NCBI GenBank assembly: GCA_019054805.1
Contig: JAHQIY010000011.1
Location: 67,001-131,000, forward strand
Direction: 5' to 3'
Length of the DNA stretch: 64,000 nt
DNA from: Brachionus manjavacas
Taxonomy: Eukaryota > Rotifera > Eurotatoria > Ploima > Brachionidae
Shown: positions 24,967 to 37,257 of the stretch, piece by piece
Position numbering within the stretch: position 1 is the stretch's first letter
Layout: each line of letters begins with the position of its first letter
Notes under the pieces: generated by a model
The model's database searches: none
What the model saw: the letters and a program-made list of their open reading frames with translations, nothing else
What the model was told of the DNA's origin: nothing
Translations under genes and position numbers: made by a program

Positions 24967-25800
24967 AGGGTTTGTGAAGTTCATTTCAATTCGGTTCCTT
25001 TACTTTAATTGCTTTTGAATGGAATGAAATAAACTGATTCTGCAAAATGTTACAACCTGTAGCAATTTTTTTAACATAGAGTCTTAATATGCCAACTGAT
25101 GTATTTTGCACTCCATTAGGAATGATTTAAATAAGGTGAGGTGATACTTTGAACAGCTATTGCAGACTAAGATCTTATGTGTAAAAAAATTTTCTACATG
25201 TTGTAATATGCTATATTGCAGAACCAGTTATTATTTTATTTATTTGTTTTCTGTACCGAGCTAGGGCTTCTTCAGAAATTAAAAAAAAAATCAAAATCAA
25301 AATAAAGTAAATAAGCTAAAAAAAAAAAAAAAAGTTTAGAAGACATAGATTTTTACATGTGGCAAATGTTTAAATAGTTCAAGTTTCAGGAAAAAAAGAA
25401 GAAATTGTAAGGTAGCAATTACACAATGGAGTTGGGTATTCAATATATCTCGATTCGAAACCCTCTTTGTATTCCTCCACTTGTCTGACAATCAATGGAA
25501 TAGAATGACTTAATCCTGTCCCAACATATTTCTCACTCAACTCAAAAAGCCGATTCGAGACTGTTAGTAATTTAAGCTTATTAAAAGCCTCGTGATGCAC
25601 GATGTTGGAGGGAGTATCATATTTTAACTTAAGAATAAATGTGACTGCTGTATTTTGAATTGCTTGTAGTTTTTTGATATTATTTTCTGAAAATGAATTC
25701 AAGCAAGGAAAAGAATAAACCAATTTATATTATTCCATTCAAAAGCTATTAGCAAGGAACCAAATTGATATGATCGAACTGAAACCAACTTCACAACCCT
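24967..25800. mobile_element. Second MITE, interrupted by a LINE fragment
   Basis: The left end AGGGTTTGTGAAGTTCATTTC pairs with the reverse complement of the right end (GAAACCAACTTCACAACCCT at 25781-25800), and further arm sequence such as GCTTTTGAATGGAAT is shared. It is related to but distinct from the 24219-24560 family. The LINE piece at about 25242-25723 sits inside it, so the LINE inserted after this MITE. I found no clear target duplication. Confidence 0.65.
25242..25723 (-). pseudogene. LINE family A 3' fragment nested in a MITE
   Basis: The minus-strand frame (114 codons, 25379-25723) matches the C-terminus of the LINE at 17133-19110 closely (SRLFELSEKYVGTGLSHSIP, CNCYLTISSFFPET). 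Its 3' UTR continues through poly-T to about 25242, where the minus strand reads AGCTCGGTACAGAAAACAAA followed by TAAATAAAAT, the LINE tail. Strongly 5'-truncated. Confidence 0.85.
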
Positions 25801-26289
25801 TTACTTTGCGCATTTACAAAAACTTAATTTTACCTATGATTCCAATTTTATTAATTTAGTGTTCGAGAAATTTTCAATAATCATTAATTAATGTCAATTT
25901 TATTTTTTTTTTATTTTCAAAAAATTTTTTTAATTTATGATTTTTGTTCATTGTTCAATTTTATTAAAAATAAAAAATTTTCGTTTTTTTTGTCTAATCT
26001 ATTTACAAAAAATATTAAAAAATAATTTTCATTAAAAATTTATTGTTTTTCAAGACCTTTCTTAAGTGTAATAAACTTGAATTATAACACGCTTGTTTTT
26101 TGCATAAATTGTTTCTATAGTTTAACCATTCGCTTCAATATTTTGTTCTGGTGCAATTATTGGAAAGTCTTTTAACCAATACAGCCTTAGGACCTTGGTA
26201 CGAAATATTGAACTCTTTACATTTTAGTTGAATCAAAAATTTTGAATAGAATATAAATATTTGAACGAAAACTAAGTAATTATCTCCTA

Positions 26290-26570
26290 ATTGAGGTCAG
26301 TAAATGAGCTTTTGATTTGTCCTAAGACTCTATCGGATTACAGATACTGCAAAAATGCACTCTTTACTCCATTTAAGATTATTGGAAATAAAAATGCCAA
26401 GATCTCTCTCTCTTCTAGTGTCTCTTTTAGATAAAAGATTTCATCATGTCGTCTAAAACTATAAATGGGTTTTAAATATTTTGTTCCTAAGTGCTGCACC
26501 TTGCATTTCGATAGGTTTAGATCTGTTGACCTTAAACTTAAGAAAATTTTCTGATTTCATTTTTAAGTCC
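26290..26570 (-). pseudogene. LINE reverse-transcriptase C-terminal fragment
   Basis: The minus strand contains, with stops, a region ending in RERDLGIFISNNLKWSKEC, matching the post-active-site (L)GxxxSxxLKW signature of CR1/jockey-like LINEs. Only this short part remains. Confidence 0.65.
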
Positions 26571-26874
26571 CAAAGCTATTTTTACTATCAAAATATTGAT
26601 AAAATCTAAATTTCCAAAAAGTTGTGTTTCTTCTATTTTTCCATCTTTTGAATAATCTTTTTAAAATAGAAAATTTAAAAAAACCAAAATTATTTATTCC
26701 AAAAAAAATTAGAAAAAAATAAAATAAAAATTGATCGTAACATAACTGATTTAGATTTAGTTGAGTCTAAAAAATGTGTGTTATCTAATTTGGATTATAT
26801 AAACGAAAATTAGCGGAATAAACAAACATATAAAGACTAGACCTTAAATGGGATATTTCGCAAAGGGCAGTCTC

Positions 26875-29800
26875 TCAGTCTCTACTCTCGTCCATGGTCC
26901 TCATTTCCAAATTGGCCAAAAATGACTTTGGTGTCAGGATATGATCTGAGCCTATCATTACTTCCCACTTTTTGTTCGCTGCAGTCACTTCATAAGCACT
27001 ACGCATCTCCGAGTACGTCAATCCGCCAATTATGAACACTATGAGTCTTGGTGTTGATCTGGATGCTGGCTGTCCATTGTTCCGGTGCCATGTAGGACGA
27101 GCACTTCAAAAAAAAAAGAATTAGCAAACATTTCCAATTTTTAAAATAAAAAATAAATGGAGAAAAAAACACAACTTAATTTAAACTCAATAAAAAAAAA
27201 ATTTGAAAAAATTTGAAAAAATTTGAAAAAATTAGAAAAATATTTGAAAATAAAAAAGAACCCTATTTGGTCATTTCTGTTGCCGAATTTAATAATCTTT
27301 GTCACTAGGCTGCAAAAATTTGACATTAAACATTTTGAGCATTAAAGCAAATACCTTGATCCTGCAAAAGTGACGCCACCCATGGGCCGATTGGTCAAAT
27401 ATGGAAATTGACGCTGGTCCAACTTTTCCTCTATGGCATCCTCCATCAAGTCTCTAACATAGGGCGTCCATCTGCTCAGCTGATACTTTTGCTCGTCTCT
27501 TTCGCGCCTATTCTGTGGAATATTCTTACGTCTCTTGTTCTGGTCCTGTAAAATCTGTAGGCCAATTTGCTGCAAGTTGAGTATGACTTGCTTTTTTTCC
27601 TCTGGTATCATGGCATGATGAAGCAACTTTTGTAAATTTTCCTCGGTTATTCCGTTTTTGTTTAGCAAAAAAAGCATTATCAAACGAAGCTTGTCCTCGG
27701 TCTTTATTTCATTGTCGAGCAGCAATGGAACAATGTTTTTCATGTGGTCTTTGATCTTTTCTCCCTGCGAGTCCATGCCCATGGCCAAGTTTTGCTCCAC
27801 GTCGCACAACTGTTTTATTTTGTTGTTGAACGCGGACACACAGCTCTCGGCCAAATTCAAATGAAGCGCATAGGCGCTCAGTTCTTTCTGATATTGTGGC
27901 ATTTTTTTCAGCATTTGACTCAAGTCCTTCATGGTCGGTTTGTCCGTGTTCGATGCTCGTTTCGAATTGGCAAAGTCTTTGAGCTTTTTGGTCACGTTTT
28001 GGGACACAACAGCGATGTGCTGATGACGAAACTCGATCCATAGTTCGTCGCTTTCGTCCAGTATAGCTTCCTTGGTGCTCATTTGGTTCGACTCACTTGT
28101 TTGACTCTGGTATTGGTACACGTCGTTTTCAATGCTGAGCAAGTCATAGGCCATGGCCTGAAAGGTCAATTCGTGCAACAGAGGCGACACTGGATCAAAG
28201 CCTCGGTCTAAAATCAACAATTGCGACTTGTTCTTTTCCCCGCCGTCACCCATTGACGGATCGTCCGCTTTGTACTGATCCAGTTTTTGCTGAACCAAAT
28301 TGGCAAACTCATTATTTGGCTGATGCTCTCTTTTTTTTTTTTAAATTCAAATAAATAAATAGAATTTTTTTTATTTTATTAATTTTAAACAAGAAAAAAA
28401 ATTCAAATTTGTATCCTCTGAAAAGAATTGAAAGCTTCCTATTAATACCTTTTAAAATTGATTACGAATTTTTTTAAATCAATCGAATTTTATTTTTTAA
28501 TTTTTTGTCAATTTGGTCTTTGAAAAAATTTTTTATTTTAAGATTACTTTTTATTTTTTTTACAAACGACTTGCTAGATATGATTGAGTACAAATGCGAA
28601 GCCTATGCCGCTTTAAGATACTTGTTGCTATCAAACATCTGAATTTAAACCTAAGCTTACAATCAGAAACTAATTGAGTTTGTAAATGGTCAAGGACGCA
28701 GTCAATGCAGCTAAATGTTGAAAAGTGTAAAATGTTAAACTGCGGCAGTAAAAAAAAGTCAAACTACGAAAGTTTTCAGGCATTTTTATCCAAAGTGGTT
28801 TGAAATGGGACGCCTAGGTCACAAATCCAACTGCTAAAGCAAATTGTACTCTTTAAATTACCATAAAATCATTCAAATACCCCACGATCGAAATTATCAA
28901 ATTTCTTTATTATTCTTCAGTCAGGCCTCACTTGGAATATGCAATTGCGTCTTGGTGTCCATTTTAGGAAAAAGATGTCAATGAACTTGATAAAACTCAA
29001 TGTAGAATAATCAAGACCAGGTTTATTAACAGTGTTTATTGAAACTTGATTTAACTGATCTTAGATTTGAAAAACTTTTAAGATTAGTAGCTAAGTGGAA
29101 AAAGTAAATTTTGAAAAAGGGATTAATTAGTCTAAACACAACGCCTGATACCAGAAGATATGACTTGAAAAGGCAAGAATAGCAAGATACTAGCCCGAGA
29201 ACATGTAAAAAACTGCTTTAATAAAAACCCTTTTTTTATTATTTAATTTCAGAAAATTTTTTTTTTGATTTTTAAATTAATTTCACAAAGCTCTATTTTT
29301 TTTTCGATAATTATGTTGGCGGAGCTGTAAGCTAAGGCTGACTCTATTTCCTGGTCATATTGAACCTTTCATACTAGTTATAATTTGTAACTAGTCTTGT
29401 TGCTAGAATTAGATTTAAACTAAACTCGTAGTTACTAGACTGTATCTGACTAATAATAATTGATTGGAACTTGGAGACAATTTAGAAAATAGAATGATAT
29501 TCAAAGGATATATAAGAGAGAATATTTTGTGTATCAAGTGTATATAATTTTCTTGGCTCAAGTTTTGGAGTTTATTAAAGTTTCTAAAAACTAGTCTATT
29601 CTTTCCAATGCCAAAGTCAAGTCTTAAGTTACCGCTAACAATTATTTTAATTTATTTTTTAGATTTAAAAAATATTAATTCTAAAATTTTCTAATAATAC
29701 TTCCAGTCAAATTAAAAAAAGTTTATTTTGACAATAAAAAAATTCATGTCTTAAATTTTTATATTTTTTATTATGATCGCCGAAGCTGGCGTAATTTTTG

Positions 29801-30751
29801 GAATAAATAGAAAATAAAAAAAAGAATTGCTTCTTCAGTTTCCATTAAAGTTAAATTTTTTAGAAAAAGAAAATTTTCAGAATTTTTTGACATTAACAAA
29901 GATTTTGATTTCTCAGTAACTAATAATAATAATAATAAATATGAGATCGTTGTAAGATTTTTTAAAGCTATTCTATTTGAAAAATTTTTTCTTTAAATTT
30001 TGATATTTTTGATGCTTCAAATTGATAATGAAACAAAATTAGAAAAAAAATTCTACTTACAGTCGGTATCTAACTGAAGGGTACTCGCCAAGTGTGGCAC
30101 ACAGAGTGGCAATTTGTTCAGCAATTCTTTCCAAATGCACACTCCTGTATTGATCTTTGTTCTGATAGAATATCCTGAAAGTGTCAGGTGAGTCCAGTGA
30201 AAAAACTTGTCTTTCAGTGGGCAGGAATGCCACGTTTATCTCCTTCAAAGTTTGAACGTACTTGGCAGCTTTTGATTTAGACAATTTATTAAACAACTCG
30301 TTGTTACATCCCTCAGTAAAAAACAAATGCGCTGCCCGATACTTGATATTATTTGAATCAAAGTCACCAATGAACCGATCAATTGACTCTCTAGTGGGTT
30401 GAATCAAATAAATTGCCTCTAATTGCGGCAATGGCTCTCGATTCTTCATTATGTCCTCGACAACTAGCAGAATTTTTTTTATTTAATTTTTTTTAATAAA
30501 AAAACACAAAAAAAATTAATTACTTGTTACTCCTTCACTCATTATGTCGTGCATTTTACAGCATGAAGAAATGATTCTCATGCCCAAGTTATCCATTACC
30601 AAGACCTTCCAGTCGCCTTTTTTTCTCACCGTATCCGCCCGGAGTACATCGTTCATTATTTCTGCGCAACAACAAAAAATAATTCAAAAATTCAAAAAGG
30701 AAACAAAGTTAAATTACTTTGGCCAACGATTAATTGAAGACCAGCAGACAT
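26875..30751 (-). CDS. Munc18-1 / STXBP1 / Unc-18 (Rop) homologue, five exons
   Basis: Minus-strand exons: 30718-30751, 30524-30661, 30061-30463, 27355-28329 and 26875-27103. All four joins keep phase and use GT-AG sites, giving 592 residues; vertebrate STXBP1 has 594-603. The spliced start ([18 protein letters not shown]), the SSCCKM and VEDI motifs, the [14 protein letters not shown] stretch, [35 protein letters not shown] and a C-terminal [20 protein letters not shown] all follow the Sec1/Munc18 plan. Known role: cytosolic SM protein that binds syntaxin and SNARE complexes for synaptic vesicle fusion. Introns 1 and 2 are 56 and 60 bp and intron 4 is 251 bp; intron 3 (28330-30060) is swollen by a LINE remnant and a solo LTR. 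Assignment to the neuronal Munc18-1 type over Munc18-2/3 is likely from identity pattern. Confidence 0.96.
28560..29215 (+). pseudogene. LINE 3' remnant in STXBP1 intron 3
   Basis: Read on the plus strand, opposite to the host gene, decayed frames show [13 protein letters not shown] near 28700 and [15 protein letters not shown] near 28920, followed by [13 protein letters not shown]. These are the classic C-terminal motifs of CR1-like LINE ORF2. Many stops are present. A possible matching 3' tail lies at 29778-29815. Confidence 0.75.
29314..29640 (+). mobile_element. Solo LTR, 327 bp, 4-bp target duplication
   Basis: It begins TGTTGGCGG and ends CCGCTAACA, imperfect inverted ends with the TG...CA hallmark. 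ATTA lies directly on each side (29310-29313 and 29641-29644). A TATA-like GGATATATAAGAG is near 29508. No internal retrotransposon sequence remains, so it is a recombination-derived solo LTR inside intron 3 of the STXBP1 gene. Confidence 0.72.
29778..29815 (+). repeat. LINE-type 3' tail: hairpin plus AATAAATA
   Basis: CGCC-GAAGCT-GGCG forms a 4-bp stem with a 6-base loop (29778-29791), followed by TAATTTTT and an AATAAATAG run. It matches the tail at 37023-37066 with a base-pair swap in the stem. Confidence 0.7.
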
Positions 30752-33129
30752 GGTGTCACAATGTGTCTAAAAATTACTTAAAATTTGCTCAAAAATGCTT
30801 GGATCAAATAAAATAGAAAAAGAGTTTTTAGTCAAAAAAATAGCAAAAAGGTTTTATCGATTATTCATTTAATTTTCATAAATTTAAAATTATGAGCAAC
30901 AAAATTGTTCACAATGCAGTTCTTTGGGAGCTTGTTAAATGCCTATATTGATTGTCATAGTCATGAGCTAATTTGACTAAATTAATTTTGCCTTACTCAT
31001 ACTTTCAACAAAAATAAAAACTCTCTTTTTTTTTCTCTTTTTTAACTTAGAAATTTTATAATAAATTAGAATAATTTATTTTTTTTGTTGACAAAAATCT
31101 AAATTATCATTTGGAAAATTTGCGTAAATTAGAACCAAATTTTGCATTTAATTTCATCCGATTCAAAAAATATAAACTAATTTTTTTAATTAAAAATTTA
31201 ATTATACTAAAATGTAGCTGATTTATAGTTGACATTTAGGTAAGAGATAAAAATGTCAATGACATGAAATCATCACGATAGAAAAAAATCAATATTTTTA
31301 ATTGGCGTATTGGGACATAAAAATTCTGATAAATTTTACAAATTAATCTGATTAAAAGAATTCTGCGCAGGAAAATAATAAAAATTATTTATCAATAATG
31401 CTATGGATCAATCAATAGACCTAAATCTCTTCTGCGGTAATAAATGTTCAGTTTTGTCATTGATTTTTTTAGCTTAATTTTAAAGTTAATCTTCTTTTAA
31501 ATTCAAATTCTATATTTTTTAAGGTTTTTTTTTCAATTAAAAAATTTTTTATAAGCGAAAAAAAAATAAAAATAATAAAAATATTTTTTAAATAAAGTTG
31601 AGTAATACTTAAAAGAAAAAATAAACTGGAGCTTTTGTCATAAACATATTTGTTAAAAAATAAAATTTAGAAAATTAATTGATTAAAAATAATTGAAAAA
31701 ATGAAAATATTGACAGAAATTTTTTTAAAAATTTTAAATTTTTCATCAAAAAACCTGGTCAATCAATTCATTCATTTAGTTTAATATATTTTCTTAATGT
31801 TTGAATTAAACAGATCATAAAGTGAAGTCATTAAGTTAGGATGCAATAAGTATTCATGGAAAACTGTGCTATTAAAAAATTACCTTTTTTTCGACATAAT
31901 TTTGAAGTATTTCGCGATTATTTATTTATTTATTGAATTGAATTAACCTCCTTTAAGGAGAAGTAAAAAAAAAAAAAATAAAAAATATATATAAAGATTT
32001 TTTGTGTTTTTTTTAAAAATGAAAAATTATTACCTAAAAATAAAATTACAAAAAATAAAAAAGGAACATTAGTTCGAAAATAGAAAAAGGTATGAAAGTT
32101 AGAAAGCAAGATAATTTGGACCAAAATTCATGAATTTCTTTTATTTTGAATTATTATTGATTATGAATTTTTTATTCTAACCAATTTAAATACACTTACT
32201 TAAAACATATTCTGAAAGGATCAAAAAGATTTATTACCAAAAATGATTGAAAAATTTAATCAGAAAAAATCAGGTAAGTCGCCAGTGTGACTTAACTGCT
32301 TCTAATTCTATGATTTTTAACTCCATTTTTTGATATATAATTTCTCAATTTTTTTATACAATTAAATCTAGAAAATAATTGATCTAAATCTACCGGGATT
32401 ACAAGAAATTGAAATTTTCAAACTTAATAAAAAACTCAAATTTATTAATTCGTGATCATGATTTTGAGTTAATCACAATATAAATATTTTTTCAATGTAA
32501 ACATCGAGATTTCTCCAGAATATTAACTTTTTTTATTTTATCGATTGATTGTTTACCAAAAACAAAAAATCTAAGGACTAATTTTTAATGTGAATAATTT
32601 GGAATAATAATAATGAATTTTTTCAACCTTTAAACAAAATGTTATAAAAAATATGAAATTTTGACTAATTATTTTATAAAAAGTAAATAAAAATTAATTC
32701 AACCGTTGTATTTATAAATCAAAAAAAAAAATTTTTGATCATTTTACTTCGTTTTTAATACTTTTTTAATTTAAGTTGCACAAATTTTTCTGCAAATTAA
32801 AATTTACTCCCAAATGACCAAACAAACTAAATATTCAAAAATAATCAAAAATATTTGTAAAAAAAAGTTTCGAGAGTTTCATGATTAAAAAATTAAATGC
32901 AGAATTATATTTTAATGCTTAGCATAAAAGTTTTTGGGCGATCAGAGAAACTATATAAACCTGAGTGCTTGAAATTCAGAAAAAGCCAGCTCAGGAATCG
33001 GCTTCGAGTAATTTTAATTCAGTGGTTTTTTCTTATTAGTTTTCTAAATGTTATTATATCGATATACAAATTTCATTTTGGCTGTTTTTCCCATCTTCAG
33101 GCTTGATTTCACTAAGTATATCTTCTATT
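30752..33129. other. Non-coding interval between STXBP1 and LINE remnants
   Basis: AT-rich, with the 5' flank of STXBP1 at its left edge and the repeat copy at 31921-32150. Small frames such as 32897-33106 lack any recognisable feature. Nothing else supported. Confidence 0.45.
31921..32150 (-). repeat. Dispersed repeat R1, copy 1 (SINE/LINE 3' end)
   Basis: On the minus strand this about 230-bp segment runs from AAATTCATGAATTTTGGTCC to CTCCTTAAAGGAGG and an AATAAATAAATA tail. It is near-identical to 43816-44047 on the plus strand. The hairpin plus AATA tail indicates an RNA-mediated insertion. No coding frame is credible. Confidence 0.85.
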
Positions 33130-34060
33130 ACTTCTTTATTTAATAAATCACTCGATCCAAATATATATTATAATTCTTTAATAAATTTATTGGATCGATT
33201 AACTTTACTTTCATTGTTTTGCAGTAATTAAACGTAAATTCATTTTCAAGGAGTCTCTTTGAACAGATAAGTTTAGTTTTCACTGGTATTAAGTTGCGTG
33301 CATGTAGTAGGTTTGTCGTCATCGCTCTTTTCTCTAGAAAAAGCAGATGCTTTTTCATCAGGCCTTTCATTGTTTGGATATTTTTCTCTCAGTTTTACTG
33401 ATATTTCATTTTTCTATACCATAGTACATTTTTGGCCTTAGATAAGTTTTGGGAAAGGTGAACTTTTAGTTCTGGGCTCATGTGCTTGCTATTAATATCT
33501 AGGTTTGTTTTGAGTAAGTTGAATGCTCTTCTTTTGCTTAGCCTTGGTTCTCTTATGTGTTCCTTCCTATAGCATTTACCATCTACCCATCACTCAGATA
33601 TTTGAATTTTTTCGGCCCATACAATTTCTTCAGAACAAAAGACAAGTCGTTTGTCTTTTTTATTTGATCCATTGATCCTCATTATTTGTGTTTTAGTGGG
33701 GTTAAACTTGAATTTAAATGATTCAATTTTTCTTATCTTTAAAGCATTATTTAATAGTTTTCCTTGCTAGTGATAAATTTTGAAAAAAGCTAGGTAGTTA
33801 TGTCATCGATTAGATCGATTCTTAGCTCTTTAGGGATTGTTTTGAAATTTGTCTTTTGTTGAAAATGTTTCATGATTCTCAAGACCCGATTTTGAATTTT
33901 TTGCAATTCGGATTTTATCTTTTGAGTACTTGATTGAATTATTAAAAAAAAATGGAGATGGAAATTCATAATTTTCAAATGTGCTTTGTAATTGATTTTA
34001 GGATCTAATTTTATACTAAGGAATGTTTTTTTGGATTAAGAGGATTGATCGAAAGTATGT
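33130..34060 (-). pseudogene. LINE ORF2 C-terminal remnant (family C)
   Basis: Minus-strand frames, broken by stops, include FKFNPTKTQIMRINGS near 33690, a WAEKIQISE stretch near 33610, KAKNVLWYRK near 33430, and HARNLIPVKTKL near 33290. A separate piece, ELQKIQNRVLRIM, lies near 33880. The order and motifs are those of a LINE thumb/connection region. Heavily decayed. Confidence 0.6.
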
Positions 34061-34189
34061 TACAAATATGAGATACAGAAGGTAGTAAGAAACTTGCTGC
34101 GATTTATTTAAATAGTGGAAATGTATTAATTAAGAAAATTTGCAATTGGGATAATTTTGTTTTTTTAGATAATTCGAATTCGCCGTTGA

Positions 34190-34370
34190 TGAATTCAGAT
34201 TACGTAAATTTACGTAAAATTACTAAAGTAAAAAAAGTAAATTTCCGAAAAATTACGAAATTTTACGAAAATTTAAGTAAAAATAAAAAGGGCCAAAAAA
34301 AATGAAAAAATGGCGATTAAATTACGAAATTTTTTATTATAAAAATGGTAAATTATAGTAAAAATATGAG
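34190..34370. repeat. Diverged TACGTAAA-rich repeat
   Basis: Contains TTACGTAAATTTACGTAAAA followed by degenerate TTACGAAA units. It resembles the arms of the foldback element at 53993-54580 but is decayed and shows no clear second arm. Confidence 0.55.
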
Positions 34371-34752
34371 AAAAAAAAATCGTTAAAAAACACAACTTCA
34401 ATGCAATTATTAATGATCCGACCAGTCACCGTTTTTCTCAATGACTATTTTAATTGCCTAAGAATTAATAACTTTTGAATATCTTTTTTATTTAATAAAA
34501 ATTATAGTTTATACTTTCTAATCTATTGTCAATAGATGAAATTTTTACCAACAAATAATTCCTTTTTTTTTTAACTAGAATAAATTAATATAAGCAACGA
34601 TTTGTTTAAATTGCTAATTTTTCCAAACTGGAGGAGCTTTAAAATGCTTGACTGCTTCTTGATCCTTTTAATTTTAATCAAATATTTAAAAAATTTCTTT
34701 TCAAAATTTATTAAAACAGGTACAAAAAACTAAAAAAAATATTAAAAGAGCT

Positions 34753-35832
34753 CTAGTCGCTCGATTTTTGTTTTGGCTCCCTGGGTGTAACCAAATAGCC
34801 GTATACTACAACTAAATTGTAAGCAGCATTGAGAGTGAATAATACAAGAAAAGATTGGAGAGACAAAATTTCCCAATACAAATTGGCATGAACTATAACC
34901 AAGGCTTTGACCAAACTACCCACCATCCGCGCATGCATAAACTTCTTTTTGTCTCCGAGGAACACAAACTCAGAAAGGCAGTGAGACTCGAGGCTTAGCG
35001 ACAGAAGAATAGCGGCACATGATCGGCCCAGAGCTGTGTAGCTTTCGTTCATCTCAGTCAAGTCAAGCATCGCCTTTTCCGGAAACGCGTACACAAACAC
35101 GCCTGTTATCAAATAAATGAAAGAGTCAATGCGAGCTATTGTATCTACTTTGTCCGTGTACGGGTGCCTACCCCATGGTTTGGCACCAATTCTCAGGAAA
35201 TGTAAATTAATCGCCAGGTTGACAATATGGTAGCCAGTGAACAAACAAAGCAACTTTTTTTGTTTTAATTTTTTTATTATTTTCAATGTTGTAATAAATT
35301 TTAATAATTACATTTTCGTTCCAATGAACTCCTTGATTGTATGATGTGACGTCATTAAGAATTAAAAGAGTGTTCGACTTGAGATTTGTTTTGTTGAGTT
35401 TTTGTTAAAAAAAAAGAAGAGAATTGAAGAAAAACTCACGATCACTTTGGAGCAGTGGTGTCCGTAGAAAATCGAGCTGTCCATCGATTCCAGGAGAAAC
35501 AATGGCACGAGAACAGAGTAGATAATGTAAAAGCCGTACATCATGCATAAAAAGTTGTGATAGTCTTTTTGTTTTGAGTTAAGCTTGACAAAAAGAAAAA
35601 AAGCTGAAAATTATTGTCGGTGAACATTTGTTGGTGAAAAGGTTACCACAAGAGACAAGAACATTTCTGGTTTGATGTAAAAAATGAGGCCCATGACCAT
35701 TGACACTAGGATTTCACATTTAATCCACTGTTTTTGGCCGTGTCGAGCTGAAGCGATGGCTATCACGGGTCCGAAAGAAAAAGCCATCGTTTCTAGCACC
35801 CACTTGGCTATTTCTATGCAGTCTAGGCTCAT
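34753..35832 (-). CDS. Unrecognised multi-pass membrane protein, three exons
   Basis: Minus-strand exons 35647-35832, 35440-35583 and 34753-35253 join in phase 0 and give 276 residues. The product is strongly hydrophobic with about seven likely membrane segments: around residues 9-29, 41-62, 73-95, 112-130, 152-170, 190-205 and 222-262. Conserved-looking charged features are an early SARHGQKQW loop and a GRHPYTDKVD loop near residue 140. The C-terminus (TPREPKQKSSD) is hydrophilic. The introns are 63 and 186 bp. I do not recognise the family; the AFPEK segment and the overall layout faintly recall small p53-inducible membrane proteins, but I do not claim homology. The acceptor of exon 3 has a poor pyrimidine tract, so that join is the least certain. 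Confidence 0.7.
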
Positions 35833-37022
35833 TATTGTTTAGAATAAAATTTTGTCGCCAAAACTCTCATTAAATCTAAAAAGAAATTTTCTGATTAGAG
35901 TGGCCTTAATTGCCCAGAGTACATCAATCTTGAGTAAACATAAAGTGAAAAAAACGAGCTCTTGGCCAAGCATTTTGGGTTACTCTAATTTTTAATTGCT
36001 ATTTTGCTTAGCAAGAATAAAATTTTATAATTTAACCAAAAAAAAAAACATAAATTATTATTTTAGAGCAGTTTATTCCAAAATAAATGCGCTACATTCA
36101 TCGTATGCCAATATTTACCAATATTCTAAATATATACATTACAAAATTAAAATTTTTTATTAAAAATATTAAATTAGTTATGTTTAATAAAAAAAAATTT
36201 ATTAAATTAAAGAGCAATTATGATTTACTATTGTCAGTCAAATTTTTGATTTGTGCTAGAAAAAATTATAATAACAAAAGAAAAGTGTAAATATTTAAAT
36301 TAAAGATGTCAAATAATTTTTTATTTTTTGAAAAAAAAACAAAATTAAAGAAGCTAAATTATTTGATGACTATGAATTATTTAATTTTACAATTTTATTT
36401 TTCTAAAATATTTATTATCTCTTTTTTTTTAATTTAATTCAAAAAAGACTTTAGAAATACAACTATTTGAAGATTATTTATTATTTGCTTTGGTCTAATC
36501 TCAATCTTGAAAACGAATCTTCAATTTGTATGACGTAATGTGTTTATTTAGCTTCGTTTTATTAAAGGATTTATTAATTACTGTTTTTTTCCCAAATACA
36601 CTGATTTGTATTGCACTTTTTATCTATAAGTAAAAATTTTAGACTCTAATTTTGTTTTAAAAATAAAATATGCTGAACAATTTAGAGATAATTTATTTTT
36701 TTTTGAAAGAAAAAAATTGGCAAAAAATTTTGATTTTTTTTCTTTGAAAATTGTGAAAACAAAATTCTAAATAATCAAAATAATGAAATAAATAAAAATG
36801 GTGGGGAGTGTGTAGTTTTGATAATTAAACGATAAAATAAAAACTCATTAAAACAATTTAATTTTGTAAATCTTATTTTTATCTTAATTTAAGAGTTTTT
36901 AATTCATAATTTGAATTGTTGTGTCAACTTGGTATTTTTTTTAACAAACATATTTTTCTTTTAAAAAGAGAACAAACATTACAGAACAATTTTTCATTGT
37001 CTTTATTCAATCTTCACAATAT

Positions 37023-37066
37023 CACCGAATCTGGTGTAATTTTTATAAATAAATAAATAATAACTT
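37023..37066 (+). repeat. LINE-type 3' tail: hairpin plus AAATAAATAAATAA
   Basis: CACC-GAATCT-GGTG (37023-37036), then TAATTTTTATAAATAAATA. The same architecture as 29778-29815; the A-T pair in the stem here is a G-C pair there. Confidence 0.7.
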
Positions 37067-37257
37067 ATTACTTATTATGATAATCGTTGATAATCATTTT
37101 TTTTAAACAAATTTAGGGTTAGAACCTAAGGCGCGTCCAAATGGTTCAAAACCTTCGTTTGAACCTTCATGAAAGAAAAAATTCTTAAAAAAAACTTAAA
37201 AAAAAAAACAATTATTCACTATAAAAAAAGATAAGTTACTAAAATAAATTAATTGAT

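Noticed and set aside
27709..28043. Frames overlapping the large STXBP1 exon
   Set aside because: Shadows of the STXBP1 coding exon.
31930..32124. 64-codon minus-strand frame
   Set aside because: Lies within the dispersed R1 repeat and is built from poly-A/T runs.
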